A DNA stretch of 64,000 bases from Lineolata rhizophorae (Eukaryota; Ascomycota; Dothideomycetes; Lineolatales; Lineolataceae). Of this stretch, positions 1 to 11,418 are shown piece after piece; position 1 is the first letter of the stretch, and every line of letters starts with the position of its first letter. Below the pieces are notes generated by a model, which was not told the origin of the DNA, made no database searches, and worked only from the letters and a program-made list of their open reading frames with translations. The stretch spans positions 451,787 through 515,786 of the forward strand of contig MU001686.1 of the NCBI GenBank assembly GCA_010093515.1, in the 5' to 3' direction. The position numbers were made by a program, and so were the translations under genes.

Positions 1-155
1 ATTTTTGCTGAACCACAAGCCCCACGTCAAGTTACAGCTTTTGCGAATACGCCGTAACACATGTCACGTCCAATCCCCAATGCCTCGGGATATTCTATGC
101 TAGATTCGTAAAGAGCGTATCATGAGCGCATCGCACAGTAAAAGCTTTGCTTGCC

Positions 156-2130
156 TTACAGATAGGCTAAGCAGCCATCGTCTCTGAAACGGCCTAGGAA
201 GCCTAACCGCGCCTCCCCGCCGGCAACGGATGGCCCCATGGCAACAACCTGCAATCTTCGTAAGTACTCGTTCACCATGTCCCCAGCAAAATTCAGAAGC
301 AAAGCAGGTCAATCCGGTATAAGAACTGCAACGTACCTCTCCCTCGGCCTTGTCATCCGTCGTCTGCACGCCTCTAGCATCGACAACCTTGAGCTCTAGA
401 GAGCTCGGCGGCACACCAAAGTGGACGTGCGGCTTCCCCGCCTTGTCCTTACCCTCATTGCGGTAGTCAAACAAGGTCGTCTGAGCCGCTGCTCCAGTCA
501 CCTTCGCCGCCGTGAGCGCATACACCACCCTAGCTCCCGTGAACACTCTCAAGTCGCTCAGCTCCTGCGCCGTCATCGGCGGCTTATGCCCGCCCATGCC
601 TGCCCGCTCACTCACGTACAGCAGGCGCAGCTTGCCGGGCTCTGTGCCCAGACCTGTCTTGCCGCCGCCGACGCGCGCCCACATGCCGTCGGGCGAGGGC
701 ATGGCACCCCCGGCGAGAACGCGTGTCTGGGCCGTATGCGCGACGCGCCGAACGGTGCTCGCGCTCAGCTTCTCTCTCTCCTCTTCGTGCATCGACGCGG
801 CCGTCTCAGCAGAGGCGACGATGACAGTCGGCGCGACGCTGACCGACGAAGCGGCGAGCGGTACGCCAGCGCCGGCAACGGACGTGAGCGCCACGGTGGC
901 GTGGGAGAAGAGCGCCGCCAAGGTGAGGGTGAGAGCGTAGGTGTGCGTCAGGGACTCGGCCGATAGGAAGAGGTCTGACGGAGTGAGACGGTGCGGCCGA
1001 GGGAGGACGGATAGGTGCGACGCAATCGCCGCCGTAAGATTCTGCGCCAAAGTTGTCAGACTCCACGTTTCAAATGTCTTACTGGATACTTACAGCTTGT
1101 GAAAATTCAACAATCTCGGACTGGGCGCCTGGTGCCACTTGCCACACTGCGACTATGCCACCAGGTGTCTGCTTAGAATCGTCGGCCGGCAGCTCGGCAC
1201 TGCTGCCGTTCTGCTCCCGTGAAAGTTCGTGCCAAACGACGACGTCGATCTTTCCACCTACACCAGCTGGCACCTCACTCCAGTCCACGTGACGGCTTGT
1301 CTTCTCCACAACCCAGACGACCTGGTGGAGGTTTGGCACGTCTTTGCCAACATCCTCGAGTGGCAGAGATCCCGCCTCTGCAATGAGCGAGTCGGCCTCG
1401 GTTTCTCGCAAAAGAGATGTAAGTGCTTCTGGAGGCTGGTTGTATGGGACGAGGATAGTATCAAAACCGAAGAACGATCCAGCTGTGCCAGGGCTACTTG
1501 TCAGCATTTCTACTAAGAATGAAATGGGAGTATCGCAGTACGCATACCGAATACCACAGCTAGCAATTCAATACAGTTTGGCAAGTAGACTGCAACGCGC
1601 TGTGCTTTATGGCCCTTCAAAAACTTTCCTACAGCTGCGATTTCTCTCTCTAGTTCCTTGATGTCGTGCTCTACGACCTCTTCCTTGCCCAACACTGTGA
1701 GTATCTTTCCAGTGTTCGCGTCCTCTACCTTCGGGGTTTGTGAACCAAACATTCCACTCCCAACACCCGTAACCGCGTCGCCGCCTTCCAGCGGAAGTTT
1801 CCCGCTCACTCGCCTCCAAATGTCGCGCAGGTCGCCGTTCTTGCCGCCCGAGTAGGCCGGCGCGCCCGGGTACTTAACGCCTAACCCAGTTCGCAGCGGG
1901 TAACCGTGCGGCAACTCTTGCGAGCGGTAGACGGCAGACTCGCCGGGCATGCGGACCGGCGAAGCAGAGGCGCCGCGCGCTAGCAGCATCGGGTGCGTGT
2001 CCGGCTCCGGGGAGTCATAGTAGAGGAAGGCGAGGAAACCGCCAACAGCGACGGTTAAGAGAATCGTCAGGGCGTTGGAGCCCGCGAAGAGGGAGAGCAG
2101 TAACGCGTCCAGGTCGTCTAGAAGGCCCAT
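156..2130 (-). CDS. Atypical AMP-binding (acyl-CoA synthetase-like) protein with N-terminal membrane segment
   Basis: I read four exons: 1548-2130, 1094-1512, 337-1041 and 156-248, giving 599 aa. An upstream in-frame ATG at 2175 would add 15 residues. A hydrophobic stretch near residues 10-35 looks like a signal anchor. The segment RVAVYLPNCIELLA, the later LVPYNQPPEALTSLLRETEA and the C-terminal LRVFTGARVVYALTAAKVTG recall the adenylate-forming (AMP-binding) fold, which activates carboxylates as acyl-AMP or acyl-CoA. The usual Ser/Thr/Gly-rich ATP-binding signature is not evident, so it may be divergent or not a true ligase. The first intron (about 1513-1547, or 1510-1547) is only 35-38 nt but is needed to keep frame; the others are 52 and 88 nt. 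It lies head to head with an acyl-CoA dehydrogenase, which fits an acyl-metabolism role. Family call is moderate; substrate unknown. Confidence 0.7.
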
Positions 2131-2175
2131 GATGGAGAAATGCTTGCCATGCGCTGCAAGGAAACGCCAACTCAA

Positions 2176-2864
2176 TATCCCTGACGGAGATATTGAGAAA
2201 TCTCACCACTGCCTAGGTGTTGCGCGGTACGCCTTGGTTGTTGGCGGAGGGGATTAACAGCAGCTCCGGCAACTGCGTACTGCTACGTAGCTCCCCGCAT
2301 GGTACTACGTAAGCTAGCGAGCCGAGAGTAACCTGTCACCCGAAGCCGCCGCACCACTCGCTTAAACCTCACTTTCGCGGCTTGCTCCGCCGCCAGTGAA
2401 TGAGGTTGTAATAGAGGTCGGGTCACTTCCTATCGGGCGTATTCGATACTCGGCATTTTAATACCTAGTCAATAGGTCCATAACGCATGATCAAATCATT
2501 GCAAATCAAGTCACAACGTAAATGCTAGGCGCCAATCAACTAAAAACGGCCTGATATAACGCCGACTTCGATAATTTAGCAATCTAACATATGCAGACAT
2601 CCTACAAAGGAATGTATCAGCTTTATTTGCCCCTAAGTTTTCAAGCTCAATTTTCTCGTCAAGCGTCACTGCTGTTTAGTGCTTTAGTGCTCACTGCTAC
2701 GGCTCGGCCCACGTGTTCGCCCAGACGTTCCGACTGCCGAGGCAATTCAGCTCTAAAGAGCTTCATCGAGCTGACCTCGCCCGTCTAAAACATGGACTCC
2801 AAGAACAGACCCCAAAAAAATTTTTTTTTTTTTTTGGCTCATGTAGCACGGGCAAGTGGTCATT
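2176..2864. other. Divergent intergenic region
   Basis: Shared upstream region of the AMP-binding gene (-) and the acyl-CoA dehydrogenase gene (+). I see no gene. An A7-T15 tract at 2814-2835 lies about 30 nt before the dehydrogenase ATG and could act as a nucleosome-excluding promoter element. Confidence 0.5.
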
Positions 2865-4209
2865 ATGGCCCCAAAGGAAGAAACGTTCGGCAATTTAGCT
2901 CCCTGGAGCGAACCCGCCTGGTACAATGAGCTCGCCTCTCCTTACTACGACGACAGCCACCGCCGGCTACGCGACTACGCTCGCCAATACGTCGACGACA
3001 ACATACTCCCTAACCACCTCGAGTGGGAGGAACAAGGAGACGTTCCGCACGAGGAGCGCCTCAAGTGGGCGCAGACCGGGCTTGCTTTCGCCGACGTTCC
3101 AAAGCCCTACAGGCCAGACAACTTACCCGGCCCCGCTGGCATACCCGTCGAGGAATTGGATATTTTCCATCAGCTCGTAATGACGGACGAATTATCTAGG
3201 ATCCAGGGAGGGGTGTTAGCCTCGTTAACTGGAGGCTCGATCATCGGGGCGCCTCCGATTATCGCGCACGGCACTGAGCAGCAGAAATGGATGTGGTTGC
3301 CCCACCTCTTCACCTGGGAGACAAGCTTTTGTCTTGGAATTACCGAGCCGAGTGGTGGCTCAGACGTGGGGAGTATCCGGACAAAGGCAGTCAAGAGTAG
3401 CGGTGGGGATTTCTATGTTGTCAACGGGTCCAAGAAATGGATTACTGGCGCACCTTGGGCAACACACATGACGACGGCAGTTCGGACAGGAGGCCCGGGC
3501 ATGGGAGGTATTTCCGTGCTTGTAATACCGTTGTCAGCTTCTGGCGTTTCAAGGCGAAAGATCCACAATAGCGGCCAAAATGCCGGCGGTGCATCATTCG
3601 TCGAGCTAGGTAAGTGCAGTTAGGGCGAAATACATGGGCACATACTAACGTCCTTCAGATAATGTCAAAGTACCAACCGCAAACCTCTTAGGCAAGGAGA
3701 ATGAGGGCTTTTCTATTATCATGCGCAATTTCAACAAGGAACGCTTCATCATGGCCGTCGGCTGCAACCGACAGGCCCGGGTCTGCCTCGAGACATCCTT
3801 GGAATACGCCCATAGACGGAAGACGTTCGGAAAGCCCCTCATCAGTCACCAAATCATCCGCCATAAACTTGCCACTCTTGCCCGGTATATTGAGTCTCAT
3901 TGGGCCTGGCTGGAACAGATTGCCTTCCACATTCAGCAGTCACCACATAAATGGCAGACACCGAGTATTGCCGGCCGCATTGCTTTAGCGAAGGTACATG
4001 GAGGCAGAATCGTCGAGAAAGCGTGCAGAGAAGCGCAGCAAATTCTAGGGGGGGTCGGGTATCAAAAAGGCGGCATTGGTGGCGAAGTGGAGCAGATTAG
4101 TCGTGACCTCCGAATGATGGTTGTCGGAGGTGGTAGTGAGGAAGTCATTGAGGATCTCTCTGTACGGCAAGAAACGGCGCTTGCAAGGAAACGCGGCTGG
4201 AAGCTGTGA
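2865..4209 (+). CDS. Acyl-CoA dehydrogenase family flavoprotein
   Basis: Two exons, 2865-3609 and 3659-4209, split by a 49-nt intron with a perfect TACTAAC branch site, give 431 aa, the usual size for the family. The family oxidises the alpha-beta bond of acyl-CoAs with FAD. Visible marks are the substrate/FAD loop GITEPSGGSD in the middle domain and the C-terminal helical domain with QILGGVGYQKGG. At the position where medium-chain enzymes carry their catalytic Glu (before the GT-type FAD motif), this protein has Gly (VVGGGSEEV). It has Glu276 in NFNKERF, the place used by isovaleryl- and long-chain-type enzymes, so Glu276 is the likely base. The SDR gene follows 233 bp downstream on the same strand. 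Start chosen at the first ATG, 2865. Confidence 0.88.
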
Positions 4210-4442
4210 AATTGGAGAATTGCTTGTTAGGTGACCAGTGATATACGGTCCTCAATCAGCTCATTAGGTTCTGGATTACAGCGTTGATCATTTCACGTGA
4301 TACACGTGTCAATTGACAGCTACGCGACGTCATTGCATCATCACCATGAACGTTTGGTGATGCCTCGACTTTTTCGCGTCGACCATATGGATATGACGCG
4401 ACGCTCCTTCCCATTGGGACTTAAGTATCACGTTCGTTAACA

Positions 4443-5536
4443 ATGGCCTCTCGCCTTCGAGTTTTCACTCCGACCGCAACGCGAATTGTTCACCCCGCAA
4501 TCTGCACACCATCACCATACACTCAACCCGCCATTAGAAGAGCGACATATCGGAAACCGTCGGATATACGACAAAAGCGCACAATGGAGACAGCAAAGAT
4601 TAACAATGACGCTTTTAAGCTGGAGTCCTTGTTCAATGTCAAGGACGAGGTCGCTGTTGTTACGGGTACCGTATATCGACAACCCCTGTAATTAGAAAAC
4701 CTATTAATCGAATAAACTTAGGCGGTGGATCAGGAATTGGCCTGATGGCCACCCAAGCTCTCGCAGTGAACGGCGCCAAAGTCTACATCACCAGCAGGAC
4801 TGCATCCAAACTCGAGACGGTCGCGTCGAACTTCGGCAAGGGTATTCAGGGTTCCATAATCCCGCTTACCTGCGACGTAACGTCCAAGGACTCGATCGAG
4901 AAGCTCGTGGACGAGATCTCCTCCCACGAATCGCACGTCGACATCTTAATCAACAACGCCGGCATTGATAGCGGCACATTCCAGACGGAAGCGTCCAGCG
5001 CCAGTGAGATGAAGGCCAACCTATTCGATCCGGAGAAGAGCAACCCGGATGACTGGGCGAACGTGTACAAAACGAACGTGGCAAGCATCTTCTTTATGAC
5101 GATGGCATTCCTACCGTTGCTCGAGAAAGGCTCGACAAGGCAGGGTTCTCACGGCTGGTCTTCAACTGTGCTGAACATTAGCAGCATCAGTGGCCACGTC
5201 AAGCTGCCGCAGCATCACTTCCAGTACAATGCGTCCAAGGGCGCGACAACGCATTTGAACCGCATGCTTGCGCATGAGATTTCCAGCAATAACCTCAAGA
5301 TCCGCGTCAACGGCATTGCGCCGGGTGTTTTCCCGAGCGAGATGACAACCGGGGAGAGTGACGAAGTGCAGAAGAGCGCCATCCCGAAGGAGAAGTTTGA
5401 AAATAAGGTGCCAGCAGCAAGGCCGGGAAATGACAGAGACATGGGAGCAGCTGTCCTGGCCATGGTTTGCAATACATACATTAATGGCGAGATGTTGACG
5501 GTAGATGGCGGCTATACCCTCATGGCCGGTTTGTAA
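4443..5536 (+). CDS. Short-chain dehydrogenase/reductase (SDR), possibly organelle-targeted
   Basis: Exons 4443-4665 and 4722-5536 with a 56-nt intron give 345 aa. The intron sits inside the NAD(P)-binding TGGGSGIG motif (residues 74-81 after splicing). NNAG, ISSISG (catalytic Ser) and YNASK (Tyr243, Lys247) complete the classical SDR catalytic set. The first 48 residues before an internal Met (METAK) are rich in Arg, Ser and Thr with almost no acid, as in mitochondrial presequences; starting at that Met would give a cytosolic form. Enzymes of this class reduce 3-oxoacyl groups or oxidise secondary alcohols. With an acyl-CoA dehydrogenase next door, an acyl-chain role is plausible but inferred. 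Confidence 0.88.
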
Positions 5537-5714
5537 GGTGTCCTTTGATAGCTCAAAGAATCAAAAACACCATAGACAACATGAACTTTCCAATACTTCT
5601 AATTTACGATCGAGCTCGAAGCTGTTCACTTGAGGTAAACAAAATAGTATTGGGCATTGTGAGATAACATTAGACTAATGATGCTGACCTCATCTAGCTA
5701 GTCTGCATCCATGC

Positions 5715-7624
5715 CTATAGCGCATCAAGAACCATCTTAGTCATGGCAAGCACTTTCTCCTCTTCCAATCGACGGGCTACCAGCTGTAAGTTCACCGGCA
5801 TGCCATGAACTGCTTCTGGGTCATCTGTTTCAACGTCAACAGCTGGTCATCAACATACTCCTCATCGATTTCACTTACAATCACTCTGAATCTCGCCATC
5901 AATGTCACTCATCAAGTCGTGTTCAGTGTGAGGGGTGTCAACAGACTTGTCGGCAGTGGTCCCACACGGAAATGATACGGCAGAATAATCAAGAATATTA
6001 AACACGCCCGTATACCCGACATGCTTGAATTTTCCGTTTGCCACGGAGGCGAATGGTGTCGTCGGACCTTGAAATGAGAATCAGCATTTCACAGGATGAG
6101 CTAGCCAAAGAAGAGACTGCACATACAAAGAATAGCATCCAGCCCACCAACAGCGTTCCATTGATCGAGATAGAGCTTACAGAGCTCTGTTCGTTCCTGG
6201 TGCAGCTGCCACATGTCATAAGTACCGAGTTCAGTGGCGATTGAATATGCTATCATCTCAGGACGGAACGGCTCTTCGTAAGGCTCCAGTATTTTCCGTA
6301 TAGACTTTCCGCCATCGGCTAAAAACATGCGCCCCTGCTTCCATGTCAGTAGAAACGTCAAGCACAGAAGTACCGCAATAATAAAACCCACAAGTATTTT
6401 GGCCGCTTGTGAGTGCATCTTCGGATCCCAATCCACGATGTCGTGCCCTGCTTTCCGCAGCTTCTCTGCCGTCTCTTTTAAAGCCCTGTGGACCGGCGGA
6501 GTTGGCAACACCATACTATCATGCCACATGATGGCGATTTTGAGTTTCTTTTGCAATTCCCAAGGCCGCCAGGGAATCGGGAGACACTTCGGATCGTGAA
6601 GCCAAGGTTGCATATCGACAACGTTCTTCGCAAAGACAATCATGTCGTCCACGCTTTTAGCCATTGGTCCATTGACGCTATTAACTGCTTCCTGACCAGC
6701 CAGCCCAGATCGAGCTCGGAGCGTCGGAAATCGTCCAAATGACGGCCTGAGAGTAAAGATGCCTGTGCAAGCAGCTGGGATTCGTAACGAGCCTCCTAAG
6801 ACAAAATTAGTACGCTGATTACTACCGAACTAAGGTTTTCCGTCATTACCAATATCCGTTCCAACTCCCAGCACGCTTCCACCGAAGGCGATTAGGGCCG
6901 ATTCACCTCCAGAAGATCCACCAGAGGTCAGGGAACGATTATACGGATTAACAGTACGACCAAACACATTATTTACGGTCTCAGCAATCATCATGGCCGT
7001 CGGGACATTGGTCTTCACATAGAGAACGGCTCCGGCCTCTTTCAAAATCTCCACAAGGGTACTGTTGTACTTGGCGGGATCATTGACCCAGGAAATGAAT
7101 CCAACGGTCGAGTCCTTGCCGACGACGTTAAAGTTGTCCTTGAGGGAAATTGGCAGACCATGAAGCGGTCCTATCGTTTTGCCGGTCTCCTTGTAATACT
7201 TGTCGAGGGCTTGTGCCGTAGCAATGGCTTCAGGGAATAACGTTTCCGAGAGGCAGTTTGTCTAGCAAATCACGCATTACGGGTCTACATCAGCCGGAAA
7301 TCCATTGACCGGTGAAAGGTGTGGAAGGCGTCGACAAACCAGCTGGTGAGCGGCCGACGCACGCTTGCAGAAGGCGCGCGCAACTTTCTCCGAGGTCCAT
7401 TTTTTCGACGCAACGCTCTCCAGCAGGGTCGTAGCAGGAGTCGAAGTGATCTCAAGCTCTTCCGGGGTGAACCACCCTGACTCCGCAGGGAACGACGAGA
7501 CGTCGAGTTGGTCCTCCGGCGGCAGCAATTCGGGCGGCACGCGCCACTCTTGCGGAATGGACTCGGCCAGAGACGCGCGCTTGGCGGCAGCGATCTCCTG
7601 CCAAGTCCGCCCCTTAGTCGCCAT
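5715..7624 (-). CDS. Amidase (amidase signature family; acetamidase/fatty-amide-hydrolase type)
   Basis: Six exons: 7340-7624, 6850-7261, 6392-6795, 6127-6334, 5879-6067 and 5715-5824, giving 535 aa. All five introns keep phase. Amidase-signature enzymes hydrolyse carboxamides with a Ser-cisSer-Lys triad. Here these are Lys136 (SLKDN), Ser211 (TSGGSSGG) and Ser235 (GTDIGGS), and the intron at 6796-6849 splits the last motif. Another mark is HQLTNCLSE near residue 93. The third intron (6335-6391) is 57 nt, in frame and free of stops, so retention would insert 19 hydrophobic residues. The gene is divergent from an MFS transporter; the shared 895-bp region has several GATA-type sites. Natural substrate unknown. 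Confidence 0.9.
6335..6391 (-). other. In-frame, stop-free amidase intron
   Basis: A GTGGGT donor, CTGAC branch site and CAG acceptor mark a 57-nt (3 x 19) intron. If read through it would encode VGFIIAVLLCLTFLLTWKQ, a transmembrane-like segment in an otherwise soluble region of the amidase. Confidence 0.65.
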
Positions 7625-8519
7625 GGCTTGGCGGCTCTCTCGAAAATTTCCCGCCTGGACGAGCCTGCGGTGCTCTCCTCAACGAAAACGATTAAAGATC
7701 CGCGCAATTCGTGCAGCCAGCAAGGGAGATGGCGGGACTTGTACTGGCTGGCGGGGGTTTATCCGCGCGAAAGTCCCCGCCAACGATGGATTAGCTGCCG
7801 ATGCCGGGTCGATCTGGTGATAAACATCCCGCGACCGGTTCCTTACTTGTGTGCGGGGATAGCGCTATGCTCCCGCCACTCCTCTTGTCAGTGTCGGAAC
7901 ACTTTCTGTGCAGTCACGGCTGGCCCGAAGCGCCCTTATACTTGGCTTCCCTTGTCCATTGTTTTTCGTTGAAGGATGCTGTTCAAGCATCTGTCATTGG
8001 CCACTAATATGTTAAGCTGTTAGGCGCAAAACAACTCACCAATGACAGGCAATCGAAAGCTGTACGCCCAGCTTATCACGGCCCAGCATGCATGGCAATA
8101 CCCTTGTCATAGAAGTACTGCTGAGCGTTATCGGCTGAACTAAGAGGCCGAAGGAATGAACGTGCTGGACATTGATCTACAACACCAGGCCTAATTCCCG
8201 GTGATAATCCCGCAATAGGCATAAGCGGACGCCCGACCTTGCTGTTCCATTAGTGGGGCCTTCGTACCACAGTTCGACATGGGTTCGTCGACGAATGGAT
8301 TGTCACGATTGACTCGCCGCGACCCGGGGCACATCCCACTCTTCTGCTTCCCTGGGCGATAGCTCTGCAAAGCACATATCAGGAACCTAGTGGCGGAATC
8401 GAACAGCGCAGTCCAAATAAGCTCACAAGAAACTTCGAAGATTTTCCTCGGACCCTCCTTCTAGCCGTCTCAGTTTTTTGCAATCGTCAGCCGCGTGGTT
8501 TCTTGCGCACGCGTTTCCA
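7625..8519. promoter_or_regulatory. Amidase/MFS divergent promoter with HGATAR sites
   Basis: No gene is seen. Five HGATAR motifs lie at 7818-7823 (+), 8073-8078 (-), 8128-8133 (-), 8202-8207 (+) and 8357-8362 (+). GATA factors such as AreA/NIT2 bind this motif in nitrogen catabolite control of amidases and permeases. About two to three would occur by chance in this length, so enrichment is modest. Confidence 0.35.
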
Positions 8520-10420
8520 ATGGCGTTCGAGTCGTTCATAGACTACATCCGCGGGCCAAAGCGGCTCACCGGCGAGCGCAAGCTCGTGCAGAAGATTGAC
8601 TTCTTTATTCTGACGTTTTGCTGCCTGATGTACTTTACGAACTATGTGAGCTTAAAGTGCCGATCATTTTGAGTACACGGCTGACCATGTGCGTATAGCT
8701 GGACCGTGCCAATATTAACAATGCCTATGTCTCTGGTATGAAAGAGGAACTGAACTTTCATGGCAATCAACTCAATCAAATAAACACTGTTTTCACGGTT
8801 GGGTATGTGTATCCGATTAGGCTTTTACACAAATGCTTAAGGTTTCCAAACCAGCCCGAAGAGTACCTTGGAGCTGAGTATCGAACATAAAAACTGACAC
8901 TGAATAGATATGTCATCGGCCAGGTACCTTCGAATATTGGGCTTTACTATATTAAGCCCCGCATCTTTCTTCCATCCATGATGGTGATCTGGGGAGGTCT
9001 CACCATGGTTACAGCCGCAGTTCATAACCCTCAGTCCATAATGGCTATTCGGTTCTTTTTGGCGTTGGCGGAGTCAAGCACGTTTGTCGGCACTCATTAC
9101 ATCCTCGGGTCCTGGTATACGGAACGCGAGCTCGGGAAGCGCAGCGGCATATTCACATCCTCAGGGCTCGCCGGAACCATGATTGGCGGTTTTATCCAGA
9201 CAGGTATCCACGGATCTCTCGATGGAGCATGTGGATTGTCCGGATGGCGATGGCTGTTCATTGTACGTCCCGCAGATTTCATCAAGACGCGGGCAATTTG
9301 ATCGACTAGTTGTCCCGCAGCCACACAGCTACTAATATCCTACGCACAGGTTGATGGGCTTATAACGATTCCCGTGGCTTTGTACGGGTATCTGTTGTTC
9401 CCTAACACTCCCAGGACCACCACAGCGCCTTACCTAAATGCAGAGGAACGCGCTATGGCGATATCCCGCGTGCCCGAAGTCGAAGAGCGAGCGCCACTCA
9501 GCCTAGCCTTCGTCAAGCGCGTTTTTTCCTCGTGGTATTGGTACGGTTTCGTGGTGCTGTGGATTATCGCGGGCGAAACCGAGTCCTTCAGCTCCAACGC
9601 GCTGATGGCGCTGTACATGAAGGCGCACCCGACCATTTCGTATACGGTCGCGCAGCTCAACAACTACCCGACGGGTGTGCCCGCCGTCGGCATCGTGTCG
9701 ACACTCTTCTGGGCCACGCTGACCGACTTCCTCGGCGGCAAGCGCTACCTAGTTGGCTACTTCATCGCCGTTACGGGCATCGTGACGTCGGCAATGATCC
9801 TAGCGCCGTCGGCAACCACGGCCTCCATCTTCGGCGCGTATTACTGGGCTGGCACCGTGTACGCGTGCCAGGCCACCTTCTTCGCCTGGGCCAACGACGC
9901 CCTGCGTTTCGAGGAGGACTCGCTGCGGGCCGTCGTCATTGCCAGTATGAACATGGGGAGTAACGCCGTCAACGCGTGGTGGAGCATCCTCTTCTACTCG
10001 GCCGATCTAGCTCCGAAGTTCACGGTACGTACCCTTTTCTGGCTCTATGCAATCTGTCAGTGCCTGTTCTCTGCGACCCATCCGGTGCGCAGAACAAGCC
10101 ACCCAGCTAGCTTGTGCATGACCAAGTATATTTTTAAAGCTCCCCGCCGATCCCCAGGGATCAAAACCGACAAGCTTTGCTAACTCTTTGCCGAAAAACA
10201 CACAAAGAGGGGCATGTGGGCCATGATCGCGTGCTCGATCGCCCTGGCCATCTGGACCGCCGGCCTCACTTGGATAACTGTTCGCTCCGAGAAGAGACGC
10301 CAACGTCGGCTCGCCCTCCAACAGGTAGTCGGCAGCGGCAAGGTGCCAGACGCGGCCGACGAACTTCCGGAGATGCCGGCCGAAAAGCAGGCGGTCGAGA
10401 CGGCGCGGCTCGGCGTCTAG
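8520..10420 (+). CDS. MFS transporter, pantothenate/allantoate (Liz1/Dal5-like) family
   Basis: Five exons: 8520-8645, 8699-8802, 8908-9262, 9350-10024 and 10208-10420, giving 490 aa, typical of the anion:cation symporter branch of the major facilitator superfamily. The first loop has DRANINNAYVSGM, the family's cytoplasmic signature. About twelve hydrophobic segments follow, with GKRSGIFTSSGLAGTMIGGF in the middle and GWRWLFIVDGL before the long central loop. The last intron is 183 nt with a GCTAAC branch site. The C-terminus is a charged cytosolic tail. The family imports vitamins, ureides and small carboxylates or peptides. Being divergent from an amidase suggests co-regulated uptake and hydrolysis, which is inference. 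The first real ATG in frame is at 8520. Confidence 0.9.
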
Positions 10421-11418
10421 CGAGTCGGATGGCAGTTGAGTGGACGCGCAGGGTGCGGGCAGGGGAGAACCGGAAAATGCAATACGCGACTGCGCTAGCT
10501 GCAGCTGCCATTTGCCATGTTAGCTTGGGACAGTTTAGACGGATGGTAGCTTGGGGTTGGAGGGCGGTATGCGAAGCGAGTCCTGGGCTTTTGAAGGGTC
10601 TCGAGGTGATGCGTTTGACAGTTTTTGGCCCGGTGCCCCCGCCAATGTGGGGAAGTGATTAATGAAATGTTATTGCCTTCTCTGCTCTAATGGCTTGTGC
10701 TCTCGGTTTAGGCAAGGGCTTGCAAAATTTTGCTTTGCGACTCGTCCAGCGAAGTTTGCCGTGCCGAAACGAAGTCGTCATTGCACCAAATCCTCGTTAG
10801 ACTTAGACTTGAAGTCTACACTGCTGAAACACACATAGAAATTCTATGTTTTTGAGAATGTCGGGCCTCAAAAAAACGGTTTGATGCGGATAGACTTTGA
10901 TTGTATATTGTCGAGCTTGGACGCCTGAGTTCAAACTACTCCGAACTAAGACTTACTCCTCGTACACCCCAAGAAGTCCCCTACACACGAAATTGGACAA
11001 TACTCCGCTGCACACGCCATGTGTTCTTATCTCAGCGAACGCAGGTCCAGAGGACAGCTGCATCCACGTGATGTCTGGACCCAACACTCTGAGTTCGCCT
11101 TCTGACGAGTCCTAGAGCAAGATCCGAGCATCTTTACCGTTTGTTTCCAGCCCAGATTCAACATCCAGGCAACTGCGTCCGAACAATCCGACTACGTCTT
11201 TTCCTTGGTTCTATCAAAATGTCGTCGGAGATAGGATGTCGCGCTGATTCGCTAGACCGCAATGATTTGCCATGCAAGAAAACTCGTAAATCCTAACTCC
11301 TCGCCGTAAGAAGCGAACACCAATGAAGGTCCGAAAAGAATCGGAGACATGTCAAAACAACGCCCGATTCAGAATGTGTATCGCAGGTCAAAGTTGGTCG
11401 TCCTTTCGATCGGCGTCT
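10421..11418. other. Intergenic, no gene seen
   Basis: Downstream sequence of the transporter and of the small gene at 11,419-11,751 (convergent). Only short shadow frames are present. Confidence 0.5.
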
